Source: Pictodentalium vernedei (lineage: Eukaryota > Mollusca > Scaphopoda > Dentaliida > Dentaliidae). Taken from it: 64,000 nucleotides of DNA. The translations under genes and the position numbers were made by a program. Below are positions 1 to 9,098 of the stretch, piece after piece (positions within the stretch are counted from its first letter, which is position 1; each line of letters opens with the position of its first letter). The stretch spans positions 391,211,217 to 391,275,216 of the forward strand of contig CM062294.1 of the NCBI GenBank assembly GCA_031216915.1, in the 5' to 3' direction. The notes under the pieces are model-generated. The model did not search any database and was not told where the DNA came from. It saw only the letters and a program-made list of their open reading frames with translations.

Positions 1-388
1 TAATTATTTTTAAAGCAAGCCAATAAATAAAGTAGTCCAGAGAATTGAGACTGTTTATAATCATTTAAAAGTGTCCGAGTATTGTATATTAAAGCCCGTT
101 TGACACTTGACATATACAAATGCTTCACACCGAGCTACACTTTAAAAATAAGACATGAATGAATTTAAACATTAATATTACACTTTAAAACCATCCCGGA
201 AGCGACTCAGAAATACTGACTTGGAGGAGGCATTCCCTTGCTTTTCACTATAAAGCAGGTGACCTAAGGGAACACCCGCTCCCCCCCCCCCTTCCCCTTG
301 CCCTGGGTCAAATAGCCCAGAGCGAAGAGGGCAGCCGGACGGAGTCACTGCCAGAACAGAAAACCTGCATAACTATAGTTGCAACTGT

Positions 389-3277
389 TTAGTGGACGAC
401 ATTCTGAGCAACAGATAACGGACCTAAACAATGCAGGTCTCCAGAAATGGACTCAATATTTCTGAGATAAAAATTCGTAAATGTGGATGGCTGAGACCAA
501 TAAGCAGCCTTCATTAAATCTGTAATAGCAACACTATTAGCATAAGCCCAGGAAGTAGAAAGAGCTCTTACTTCATGAGCAGAAATCTTAAGCACAGACT
601 GCTGAGAAGAAGATAAATCTTCATAAGCAGTACGGATAGTTAACTGAATCCATCTAGCAATAGAATGGACTGAAATGTCCTTTCTATTAGGCATCAAAGA
701 CAGAAAGAAACGTTTCCGTCCCTTTCTGATAAACTGAGATCTCTGTTTATAGATACGTAGTGCTCTAACAGGACAGAGTAAAGGCCTACGCCCGTCTGAA
801 GACGGAAGAGCCTTAATAACAATAGGTTCCGGATATTTATTAGGAGCCTGATTCTTAGCTAAAAAACCCACATTAGTAGTGAAGGTGATAGTGTTCCCAA
901 CACTACGATAATGAGAATCATCCACCGATAGTGCATGAAGCTCACTGACTCTTCTGGCAGAAGAGAAAGCTAAGAGAAAAGCTGTCTTAAAAGATAAGAA
1001 TTTGAAATCTACTGTCCCAAGAGGTTCAAATGGCTTTTCCTTCAATTTAAGGAGAACCCAAGCTAAATTCCACTTAGGAATTAATCTAAGAGTTCTGGGT
1101 CTATTTATCGAAAAGTTTCTAACCAACTTCGATAAAGAGACATTAGATCCAATTTGTAAACTATCATGATGTGCATAGGTATCAGATAACATAGATCTAT
1201 AACCCTTTATAGTAACAGGCTGCAGTTTGATTTCGTCAAACAAGTATACTAGAAAGTTTGCAATGTCTGGTATAGAGGGATCAAATATATCTACAGAATG
1301 ATTCCTACACCAACGACGAAAAACCTTCCACTTAGCCGCATAGTTTAGCGAAGAGGAGGTCCTCCTACAGTTAGAAATCGCGTCCACTGCTCGTCCTGTA
1401 AAGTGCTTGCCATGCAAGAAGGACCGCACAACGGAAAAACGTGAAGGTTGAGACCTTGCGGGTTGTGATGGAGTTGGTGCGATTTCCCCTGCGAAAGAAG
1501 ATCCTCTCGTGGAGGAAGCTTCCGCGGTAGGTCCCACAACAGACACCTGAGTAGATTTATCCACGGTCTCTGTGGAGACAGAGATGCTACCAACAGAATC
1601 TTGCATTGAGATTGTTTTATCTTTAGCAATACTTGTTGAATTAACGGCGCTGGAGGATACGCATATCCTATCATTCCGTCCCAAGGGATCGACAGAGCGT
1701 CTACTGCAAATGCTCTTGGATCCGAACACGGAGACACATACGTCTGCAACTGATTGTTGAGATGTGTCGCAAATAAGTCTATCATTGGCCGTTCCCATTG
1801 GTAGCAAATCTGATTGAATACTTGTTTGTTGAGAGTCCACTCCGACGGCAACAAGCGACCCTTTCACGAAAGGGAGTCTGCTAGCACATTCAGACGACCC
1901 GGTATGTGACGGACCGAAAGAAGAACGTGATGTTCTAACGCAAACAGAAGGATTCTTTCCGTTAGATTGAACAACGGAACTGAATGAGTGCCTCCCTGAT
2001 TCCATATATACGCCACTACTGTCGTATTGTCGGATAGGATTTGGACATGAGCATCGTGAATAATGTCCATCCAGTGACGTAACGCAAGCCAAATTGACAT
2101 CATTCCCTTGATGTTTATGTGCTTGCACAGGAATTGCGGATCCCAAAGACCCTGGCATCTCGAATCCGTTGGGATTAATGATGCACCCCAACCTGTTTGA
2201 CTGGCATCCGTCATAACGGTAAAACTCGGATCCGGCAACTGCAGCGGAACTTCTTGAGTTAACCACTGAATGTTTGCCCAAGTCTGAATCTCTTGTTTCA
2301 CTTGATCTGACAAGAGAACGTCTACATCGAGCGAATGAATTTTCACACTCCAATTCTGAGTCAGGAAAATTTGAAGAGGACGTGTGCGTAGCCGCCCCAT
2401 CGGAATGAGATCCGCGGCGGCTCCGCACAGACCTATCAATCTCATAAATTCTCTCGCCGTGACTTTGTCTGCGTGCAGACAATAGCGAGCGTAACAACTG
2501 ACTAATTTCGCTCTGGTTAACGGCAGACGAACGAGATTGTTGTGCGTCTCGAAGCTCATTCCCAGATGAGTGAATGACTTGGACGGCACCAGATCCGACT
2601 TCTCCTCGTTTACTATAAAACCGAGACGTCGGAGCAATAGAAGAAGATTCTGAACATCGTTTTGAAGCGTTAACTCGTTGCCGTACCTCTGAAGAATGTC
2701 GTCCAGGTAGGCCGACGTTACCGCAGACGAATGAGCTCGGAAGTAGATCATTACCGAGTTCATTACCCGAGTGAAAGCCCAGGGTGCTAGATTCAATCCG
2801 AAGCACATCGCCCGGAATTGATACACCACTCCTAGGACTGCGAAGCGTAGATACTTTCGGAATGTCGGATGTACCATGACGTGAAAGTACGCATCTTTGA
2901 GATCTATGCTCGTTGCATAATCGTTCACCCGAATACTCGCTCTGACCGATCGAATCGTCTCCATATAAAACTTCAGAGCGACGATCAGCTTGTTTATCCA
3001 GCTCAAATCTATGACTGGACGGAACGAGCCGTCTGGTTTCGGAACCAGAAACAGATGGCTGTAGAATCCCAGAGATTCCTGGTTTTCTACGACCTCTACC
3101 GCGTTCTTCATTAAAAGAGACTGCACCTCTGATAACAGAGCGTCTCTTTTCTGTGGATTTGAAGGAAGATGAGTCCACTTTGGACTTCGAGTTAATGGAG
3201 GCTTTCGTTTGAAGGATATCTTTAGACCTTCCGAAGTCACTCCTCTCACCCAAGGGTCGTCCGTAATCGACGCCCAC
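389..3277 (-). CDS. DIRS tyrosine recombinase frame, copy 1 (domain in the last ~350 residues)
   Basis: The frame is open for 962 codons, but only the C-terminal third, from about position 1400 down to 389, looks like a protein domain. It shows the YR hallmarks: an arginine in SARRVSELHAL, the pair HEVRALSTSWA (HxxR) and the nucleophile tyrosine in NFYLRN, close to the C-terminus. The enzyme would integrate the circular DNA intermediate without making a target-site duplication. The upstream 600 codons lie in the -1 frame relative to RT and are Ser/Arg-rich. They follow the RT sequence and are most simply a shadow frame, so the true start is probably far downstream of 3277. No stop interrupts the catalytic domain. 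Confidence 0.8.
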   Translation of the reverse strand: MGVDYGRPLGERSDFGRSKDILQTKASINSKSKVDSSSFKSTEKRRSVIRGAVSFNEERGRGRRKPGISGILQPSVSGSETRRLVPSSHRFELDKQADRRSEVLYGDDSIGQSEYSGERLCNEHRSQRCVLSRHGTSDIPKVSTLRSPRSGVSIPGDVLRIESSTLGFHSGNELGNDLLPSSFVCGNVGLPGRHSSEVRQRVNASKRCSESSSIAPTSRFYSKRGEVGSGAVQVIHSSGNELRDAQQSRSSAVNQSEISQLLRSLLSARRQSHGERIYEIDRSVRSRRGSHSDGAATHTSSSNFPDSELECENSFARCRRSLVRSSETRDSDLGKHSVVNSRSSAAVAGSEFYRYDGCQSNRLGCIINPNGFEMPGSLGSAIPVQAHKHQGNDVNLACVTSLDGHYSRCSCPNPIRQYDSSGVYMESGRHSFSSVVQSNGKNPSVCVRTSRSSFGPSHTGSSECASRLPFVKGSLVAVGVDSQQTSIQSDLLPMGTANDRLICDTSQQSVADVCVSVFGSKSICSRRSVDPLGRNDRICVSSSAVNSTSIAKDKTISMQDSVGSISVSTETVDKSTQVSVVGPTAEASSTRGSSFAGEIAPTPSQPARSQPSRFSVVRSFLHGKHFTGRAVDAISNCRRTSSSLNYAAKWKVFRRWCRNHSVDIFDPSIPDIANFLVYLFDEIKLQPVTIKGYRSMLSDTYAHHDSLQIGSNVSLSKLVRNFSINRPRTLRLIPKWNLAWVLLKLKEKPFEPLGTVDFKFLSFKTAFLLAFSSARRVSELHALSVDDSHYRSVGNTITFTTNVGFLAKNQAPNKYPEPIVIKALPSSDGRRPLLCPVRALRIYKQRSQFIRKGRKRFFLSLMPNRKDISVHSIARWIQLTIRTAYEDLSSSQQSVLKISAHEVRALSTSWAYANSVAITDLMKAAYWSQPSTFTNFYLRNIESISGDLHCLGPLSVAQNVVH
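1345..1854 (-). pseudogene. C-terminal methyltransferase-like (MT) segment of DIRS pol, copy 1
   Basis: This segment continues the RT/RNase H protein beyond an in-frame TGA. It contains DLFATHLNNQ, then SPCSDPRAFAVDALS and YAYPPAPLI. These match the segment downstream of RNase H that is described in DIRS elements as a Dam-like adenine methyltransferase domain. Copy 3 has the same segment without a stop. The break between LADSLS and this segment is TGA where copy 3 reads CGA, a pattern expected from C-to-T change at a CpG. It could only be expressed here by readthrough. The methyltransferase identity comes from family knowledge; activity cannot be judged. Confidence 0.7.
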
Positions 3278-3660
3278 TCTTGTGAAAAACTCGACAACCT
3301 TCCGCCAACCGGAACACGATAGAGGTTTAAGCCATCACCTCCTGGACCTGCGAGGCCTGCGGTAGGAGAAACCACGTCTTCCACGACCCGCACCTCGCCC
3401 CGTCGACCTCGGGGCGTCCGACCGATTGTCCCGGCCTGAAGGACGTCCCGAACGAGAGTCGCTATCCTGACGGTCTCTCGAATAAGACCAAGAGGGCGCA
3501 CCGGAACCTCTATAGGAACCTCTCTTGGGCGCATTAGACCCAGAAGTGCCTGTCTTATTCGTGTCTGCTGTATCCGACTTTTTAGGAGCCGATCTGAACA
3601 ACAGAGAATCATTAGCTTTCTTTTTAATTTTATCATAAATAGCGGAAAGCTTGCCGTCAA
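1864..3660 (-). pseudogene. Reverse transcriptase and RNase H of DIRS copy 1
   Basis: The RT part shows RPVIDLSWIN, the catalytic SIDLKDAYFH, FGLNLAPWAFTR and the active-site YLDDILQ, followed by HLGMSFET in the thumb region. RNase H follows with TDASQTGWGASL, LSDNTTVVAYI and RHIPGRLNVLADSLS. The glutamate expected in the second RNase H motif (HINQKELLAL in copy 3) is Gly here (HINIKGMMSI), so RNase H is probably dead. The frame ends at a premature TGA near 1861-1863 before the MT segment. Its first ~100 codons (3660 to about 3360) overlap gag in another frame and look non-native; RT homology begins near PVGGRLSSF at about 3310. Confidence 0.85.
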
Positions 3661-4477
3661 AGAGAAGTTCTCCTGAGACCGAAGCGACTCTAAGAGAGTT
3701 CTTCACCTTAGAATCCACTAGTGTGGATGTAGCTAGGGCTGCGTCACGTCTAACCAACTCCAGATTTGCCACTGAAAGGGCAGAGTTACACGTGGAATAA
3801 GCTACTGCCCTTGAAAGAAGTCTTAAAGAGGATTGTATATCCTGAAACTCTTCCCCTTGAAGGCGCAGTGATAACGCCTTAGTAAGGTGATCTGCGTAAG
3901 ATAAGGCATCTAAATTGGCTCTGTTAGACGCAATAGCTGTTTCCAACACCGCGGTTGGAATAGAAGCTGACGACGGTAATGATAGCTCTAAGTCTTCCGC
4001 CTCGTTGTCCATACGCAGAGGAACTCTCGGTATACCCTGTCCTGCCGTGTCGAATTTATTCCTTGCATTAATGAAAGGCAGGTTAAGAGTATTAGCGGAC
4101 AAGAAACCTGCTTTCCCCGTCCTGGAAGCAAGTTTAAATATAGCGTCGTTCAATAATTCAAATGTTCTTGCAACATTATTGGACTGCGACGGAAACTCGG
4201 GAGCGATGTCCCTGAACCGCTCAAAAAATTCAGAGTCCAATGACGCTATAATTCTCTTGTCCGGAAGCGCAGCAGTCTGGCCCGACAGAACAACTTGAGG
4301 GAGAAAGTGCCGGATGAAGTCCACGGTAGCTTTATGTTGTTCCGAAAGGGATAGTTCCAATTCATCCGTATCCCTTTCACCATCCGGTCGGACCTCCCGA
4401 TGTTCCCGGTCGTCCGCCCCCGATGCTTCGGCGGAGCGTACCGACCCAGCGCCGTCGGATAATTCTCGATCCGACAC
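3335..4477 (-). CDS. DIRS Gag, C-terminal two thirds, copy 1
   Basis: This protein would form the RNA-binding particle of the retroelement. It has an acidic, helical first part (DELELSLSEQHKATVDF), a central block (about residues 190-300) containing LSYADHLTKALSLRL and ANLELVRRDAALATS, and a strongly basic tail rich in R, G and S that suits nucleic-acid binding. The central block is recognisably conserved in copy 3 (LSLADHVVAAL, ANLELARRDAVLDS). The first in-frame start-like codon is GTG, not ATG, so the N-terminus is better supplied by the upstream frame at 4377-5480 across a frame break. The stop at 3335 lies where RT begins in a shifted frame. Confidence 0.7.
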   Translation of the reverse strand: MSDRELSDGAGSVRSAEASGADDREHREVRPDGERDTDELELSLSEQHKATVDFIRHFLPQVVLSGQTAALPDKRIIASLDSEFFERFRDIAPEFPSQSNNVARTFELLNDAIFKLASRTGKAGFLSANTLNLPFINARNKFDTAGQGIPRVPLRMDNEAEDLELSLPSSASIPTAVLETAIASNRANLDALSYADHLTKALSLRLQGEEFQDIQSSLRLLSRAVAYSTCNSALSVANLELVRRDAALATSTLVDSKVKNSLRVASVSGELLFDGKLSAIYDKIKKKANDSLLFRSAPKKSDTADTNKTGTSGSNAPKRGSYRGSGAPSWSYSRDRQDSDSRSGRPSGRDNRSDAPRSTGRGAGRGRRGFSYRRPRRSRR

Positions 4478-5480
4478 CGTTTCTGTCGGCTGCTGGGATA
4501 AGCTGTGCTATCTGCACAAGAATGTCCGACGTCGAGACCTGCGGAGGCGTAGTCTTTCGCTGCTTCGCCGAGGGCAGCTCCGCATCAGATGGCTCCCGCA
4601 TACTTTTCCTATGCGAACGTCCGGAGTCCATCGGTCTCGAATCCCTGGCTGCCGGATGGCGTGACCTGGTCGCCGAAGAATCCTTCATCGGCGAAGCTGG
4701 CAAAATATCGGAGGTCACGCAGCCAAGGTGCGGTCGTGTGCGCCGACGAGAAGAGGAAGCCTTAACAGTCTCTGCGGACTGCTTATACAACGGAGCGTCC
4801 CGAGCGACGGACGTATGCTCCGCTAAAGACACATTTTGTACCACAACATCTGGTCCCAGATGTTGTTGTACGAGAGAGGGACCTCTCTCGCTCGCGGCCC
4901 GGCTGGACCTGGACGAGCTAGGAACCGGACTAAAAGGCTTCCTCCGTTCTCGTTTACTATCCGCCGTCACTGGGTGTGCATCTATTATGTTTATAGTGCT
5001 CGCATCACCCAAAATTTCCTCCTGGACCGCATCGGACGAACCCGGCTGCCGAACCATTCGGTGAATGGACGCTACACCGGGCGAGCTAGCGGACGACATT
5101 TGTCTAATCTCCATGAGCACTTTTGCCGCTAGCTCTGAATTCATTTGTGACGACGGACGCACACTTGAAGAAGACAACATGGAAACATCACCCTGTTCTG
5201 GTTCCTCTGAAATAGAAACTGAGAGAGTAGAGTGACCTTGTGGAGAAAGAGCCGGCATCGCTCTTTCTCCAGAAACAACATATCGTGACACACGTTTCCA
5301 ATGTTTCTCATCCCAATGTTCACATATAGGACAGGGATTAATGCGAGAACACTGACTACAATTAATACAATGATCATGAAAGTCAGAGGAAGATTTCTTC
5401 CTATTACAATTTGAACAATGTCCCTTCATTGTGAAAGAACAACAATAAGTCCTAGTTACTCGCAAAAACCCCTGACACAA
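4377..5480 (-). CDS. DIRS Gag, N-terminal part with Cys/His cluster, copy 1
   Basis: Near its N-terminus this frame carries a compact Cys/His cluster: CSNC, then DHCINCSQC, then CPIC, followed by EHWDEKHWKRVS. That spacing can bind zinc and recurs at the start of copy 3 gag, so it is a family trait. The most likely start is the ATG at about 5429 (MKGHCSNC), which matches the start MPKTIPCTSC of copy 3 in position. The rest is low-complexity, Ser/Pro/Arg-rich linker. The frame runs into 4377 and overlaps the next gag frame by about 100 bases; the two are best read as one gag broken by a 1-nt shift. Whether the shift is mutational or programmed cannot be decided here. Confidence 0.65.
   Translation of the reverse strand: MCQGFLRVTRTYCCSFTMKGHCSNCNRKKSSSDFHDHCINCSQCSRINPCPICEHWDEKHWKRVSRYVVSGERAMPALSPQGHSTLSVSISEEPEQGDVSMLSSSSVRPSSQMNSELAAKVLMEIRQMSSASSPGVASIHRMVRQPGSSDAVQEEILGDASTINIIDAHPVTADSKRERRKPFSPVPSSSRSSRAASERGPSLVQQHLGPDVVVQNVSLAEHTSVARDAPLYKQSAETVKASSSRRRTRPHLGCVTSDILPASPMKDSSATRSRHPAARDSRPMDSGRSHRKSMREPSDAELPSAKQRKTTPPQVSTSDILVQIAQLIPAADRNGVGSRIIRRRWVGTLRRSIGGGRPGTSGGPTGW
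4844..4890. other. Twin perfect palindromes inside gag, copy 1
   Basis: Two short inverted repeats sit six bases apart: CAACATCTGG with its complement (4844-4865, 2-nt loop) and CGAGAGAGG with its complement (4871-4890, 2-nt loop). The same pair is recognisable at about 20780-20812 and 21744-21790 in copy 2. In the last of these the loop bases changed while the stems stayed paired. Confidence 0.6.
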
Positions 5481-6148
5481 AGATACATAATAACATGATC
5501 CATTAATAAATGAAAAAACAATTGCAAAACAAAATAATTTTGAAAAAATATTTTTTCAGAGAAGCCCAAGTTGCTGAAAAGTAACGTTGAGCCCCGATGG
5601 ATCCGATGGCAAACTGTGGTCAAAAATTTTAAATTTATATAAAATAATTAATGAGACACTTTCGGATAATATAAATGTATCTTATAATGAGATAAACTAC
5701 CACAAAGGCAAACAGCCCCCCTCAAAAAAGGCTGTTGCCAATGAAAACAAACAGTGTAAACACACTAGAAAACATGACTCCAGGCACTGAAAAAACTGGC
5801 CCGGAATCAGTCATCAATTACACTCTATCTGATGCAAAACAGAGACTCCCAGGGGAGAATCTGTAGAACATCAGATGGAAGATGCAGAACACAAACGTTA
5901 TACACCCATGGGTGAAAACGTAACTATGGGGAAAATAACAGAAAACATTCTGTAACCAAGCAACTCTCCCAGGAAATTTTAGAAATGAAATTTCTCAAAA
6001 ATATGCCAATAGCATGGGAGAATTGCCAGGGGGGACTTTAGAAGGCTAGGGGAGAGGAAACACTGAATAAGCAGTGCAACAATTAGCAAGAATGACAACA
6101 AGAGGCCCATGCCTCGAAAATAGGCAACTTAACATAATTTCATCAAAA
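5481..6148 (-). other. Non-coding leader of DIRS copy 1
   Basis: AT-rich sequence between the 5' terminal repeat and gag. It aligns by eye with 22400-23068 of copy 2, for example in the segments around GTAACGTTGAGCCCC and GGGAGAATTGCCAGG. I see no convincing open frame. Confidence 0.6.
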
Positions 6149-6515
6149 AATTTTAAGTACAGCCCTGATTATTTTTTGCCACTTCTTTTTCCTCTCCTCC
6201 TTCTATCCTCCTTAGAATCACATTTTCTCCAAAAATTACGTGTCTGGCATCCTTTAAACTGAGATTTACAAGCACAAAGATCAGTGAGATGTTGACTGAT
6301 GAAGGGCCAAACAGAGAATGATAATTGGCGCCAATTTCGGGACGACTGCGTCACTGCGCATGCGCAGTAGAGGCGTACTATGGAGGTCCTTTAGGACATG
6401 ATTTCTTTTTGTTTTGGATGCAAATTTTGGGGATTGGGGGGCAAAATTTGTGTTTGGCCCTGGTTTTGTTGGAGTTAGCACCAGCTAAGTCTGGGTCATT
6501 GGTACAGTATAAAAA
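6149..6515 (-). repeat. 5' terminal repeat unit of DIRS copy 1, inner tandem copy
   Basis: A ~367-bp unit running from TTTTAAGTACAGCC to GGTACAGTATAAAAAT. It carries TTGGCGCCAA, a perfect TGCGCATGCGCA palindrome at about 6355-6366, and the terminal motif CTGGGTCATTGGTAC shared with both ends of copy 2. It is followed directly by a near-identical unit. Confidence 0.8.
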
Positions 6516-6883
6516 TATTTTAAGTACAGCCCTGATTATTTTTTGTCACTTCTTTTTCCTCTCCTCCTTCTATCCTCCTTAGAATCACATTTTCTCCAAA
6601 ATTACGTGTCTGGCATCCTTTAAACTGAGATTTACAAGCACAAAGATCAGTGAGATGTTGACTGATGAAGGGCCAAACAGAGAATGATAATTGGCGCCAA
6701 TTTCGGGATGTCTGCGTCACTGCGCATGCGCAGTAGAGGCGTAGTATGGAGGTCCTTTAGGACATGATTTCTTTTTGTTTTGGATGCAAATTTTGGGGAT
6801 TGGGGGGCAAAATTTGTGTTTGGCCCTGGTTTTGTTAGAGTTAGCACCAGCTAAGTCTGGGTCATTGGTACAGTATAAAAATA
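6516..6883 (-). repeat. 5' terminal repeat unit of DIRS copy 1, outer tandem copy
   Basis: Second tandem copy of the 367-bp unit, near-identical to 6149-6515, again with TGCGCATGCGCA (about 6722-6733) and the same outer end. The element boundary is taken at GTATAAAAAT by comparison with copy 2. Confidence 0.8.
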
Positions 6884-8095
6884 TACAAACACAAACTCCA
6901 CGAATCCTGACAGTGACTGCGACGCTTAACATCAATTTTTTTTATACAACCCAATACGTGCCAACGTAAATAATTGGAAATGCAGAGAGAACGAAATATT
7001 CGAAAAGAACCATGATGCGGACGTGTGACGTCTTGCACGTGCAATTACATCATTTATCGCCCGAAATAAAAGCCAGTGATTTCGAACCAAACACAACAAT
7101 TTGAGTCCGGAATTTTATAGGCGACGTTTAGGATTCGAACTTTGTTTCCCCCTCTCATCTGGGCGTTATAAAGTATCAGGTTGTCGCAAGTAATAGTAGG
7201 CATAGTATACAACATAATTATGCCTATATTGCGTGGAAACAAAGGATCCTGAGTGTCGTTACGATACAGCATTGTACTCGACATTTTAACCACCAGCTTT
7301 TCTGACTGATCATTGTATGATCGGCAGGGGAATGGATCCGGTAGACGGACCTGCAGCCGGTAAAGAGGAAACCCTGACTAATACATATTTAATAACCACC
7401 TGATAAAAGATGAAAGAGAAATGTATACAAATTTTAAAACTACTAGTATCTTGACTTTGCACTTAACAAATAAAGATTAATACATATTATTTATTAATCT
7501 TGATTTGTTAAGTGCAAATTCAAGATAGGTATTTGTAAGAGTGTGGACTACATTACTACAGTGGAACCTGTCTTGAGAGATTTTATTTCATTTTTATCAT
7601 TTCAGTTCATCTACAGATATGTTTTTAATTTGTTTTTTAATGCACATGTAGATTCACAGAAATTCAATTAATATTTACTCGCTTTCGTACTTGTATATTT
7701 ATAAACATTCAAGAACATGTAATGCCTTTGTTTTCTTTTCTTCCCATCCCATGTAAACAAAGTTTTATCAAACACTCAAAAATTGTTTTTTCCTTTTTTT
7801 CCAATAGCCCCCAGCCATATCTTCAACATAAAAGAACTGTGAAGTCGCTTGCCAAAAATAACTATTTTATATATACATGTATGTGTACGCTGGGCTGATC
7901 ACAGCCTCAGTGCACATTACAAACGATTTTCAAGTATCAAATAATATTTACAAGAAAATCATTTGTGACCATACCTGCTAATATAACTAGATATCAAGGA
8001 GATGGAATCCATCTCTACGGACCCCGCAGCAACTAACCGATGTTAGGTATAAACTGACGTGAACAGTAATACTAAAATATTTCAAGCAATAGGTA
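6884..8095. other. AT-rich stretch without a recognisable gene
   Basis: I see no supportable coding region. The only clear structure is an imperfect hairpin at about 7447-7527, whose ~35-bp arms carry TTGCACTTAACAAAT and its inverse around a short AT spacer. The arms are probably a small fold-back element. Confidence 0.4.
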
Positions 8096-9012
8096 AAATC
8101 TGATTAAAATCCCTTCCCGGACAAGAACTTGTCAGAAAAAAAACCCCCAAATTCTGAATAATTTGACCTTGAGGTCAAACTTCAAGGTCAAAGCGTGACA
8201 ACCTTGGTACGCAACACGTCGTCTTGACATAATATACCCACATACCAAATATCAAAACCCTATCTATTATGGGAAAAAAGTTACAGCCCGGACACAAACT
8301 TGTCAGAAAAAAAAAAAAAATCTGAATAATTTGACCTTGAGGTCAAACTTCAAGGTCAAAGCATGCAACCTTGGTACGCGACACGTCGTCTTAGAGATAA
8401 TCTATCCACATGCCAAATATCAAAACCCTATCTATTAAGGGAAAAAAGTTACAGCCTGGACACGAACTTGTCAGAAAAGAACCCCGAATTTGGAATAATT
8501 TGACCTTGAGGTCAAAGTTCAGCAACCGTGGTACGCGACACATCGCCTTGAGATAATCTACCCACATACCAAATATCAAAACCCTATCTATTAAGGGAAA
8601 AAAGTTACAGCCCGGACACGAACTTGTCAGAAAAGAACCCCGAATTCGGAATAATTTGACCTTGAGGTCAAACTTCAAGGTCAAAGCATCGCAACCTTGG
8701 TACGCGGCACGTCGTATTGAGATAATCTATCCACCCAAATATCAAAACCCTATCTATTAAGGGAAAAAATTTACAGCCCGGACACAAACTTGTCAGAAAA
8801 GAACCCCGGATTCGGAATAATTTGACCTTGAGGTCAAAGTTCAAGGTCAAAGTATGGCAACCGTGGTATGCGACACATCGTCTTGAGATAATATACCCAC
8901 ATGTCAAATATCAAAACCTTATCTATTAAGAGAGGAAGATTAGGGACGCACGGATGCACGGCACGGACAGAGCGATCACTATAGGGCGTCCACCTCTCGG
9001 CGGGGCCCTAAT
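8096..9012. repeat. Tandem array of ~155-175 bp units with nuclear-receptor-like half-sites and a terminal hairpin
   Basis: About five diverged units share CTTGTCAGAAAA, AATAATTTGACCTTGAGG, CTTCAAGGTCAAAG and ATCAAAACCCTATCTATT. Most units contain TGACCTTGA and its complement TCAAGGTCA in inverted orientation. The array ends at about 8940-9012 in sequence with GGACGCACGGATGCACGG and a hairpin whose stem is TAGGGC/GCCCTA. I remember this type of end from molluscan interspersed repeats. Confidence 0.7.
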
Positions 9013-9098
9013 GACAGCATGATCCTGAATATACAAGTTTGACCCTTATTTCCTCAAATTGTACTAGTAGATGCAAACAACCGACCATTGTGATCAAA

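Larger units (their letters stand above)
1..6883 (-). mobile_element. DIRS-order retrotransposon, copy 1 (family I), cut by the left window edge
   Basis: The element reads right to left: doubled 5' terminal repeat (6149-6883), leader, gag (about 5480-3335), RT/RNase H/methyltransferase-like region (about 3400-1345) and tyrosine recombinase (about 1400-389). The gag, RT, RH, MT and YR order, with the YR overlapping the end of the RT frame, is that of DIRS elements. Sequence 1-388 matches 17299-17640 of copy 2, so the missing 3' terminal repeat and internal complementary region should lie just left of this window. The right boundary follows the sequence GTATAAAAAT, which also ends copy 2. The coding frames are damaged (see component entries), so this copy is probably not autonomous. 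Confidence 0.9.

Noticed and set aside
8973-9012. Canonical Helitron 3' end at the hairpin before CCCTAATG
   Set aside because: The hairpin stem itself runs into the CTAA, whereas a Helitron end needs a separate hairpin a few bases upstream, and no matching 5' TC end was located.
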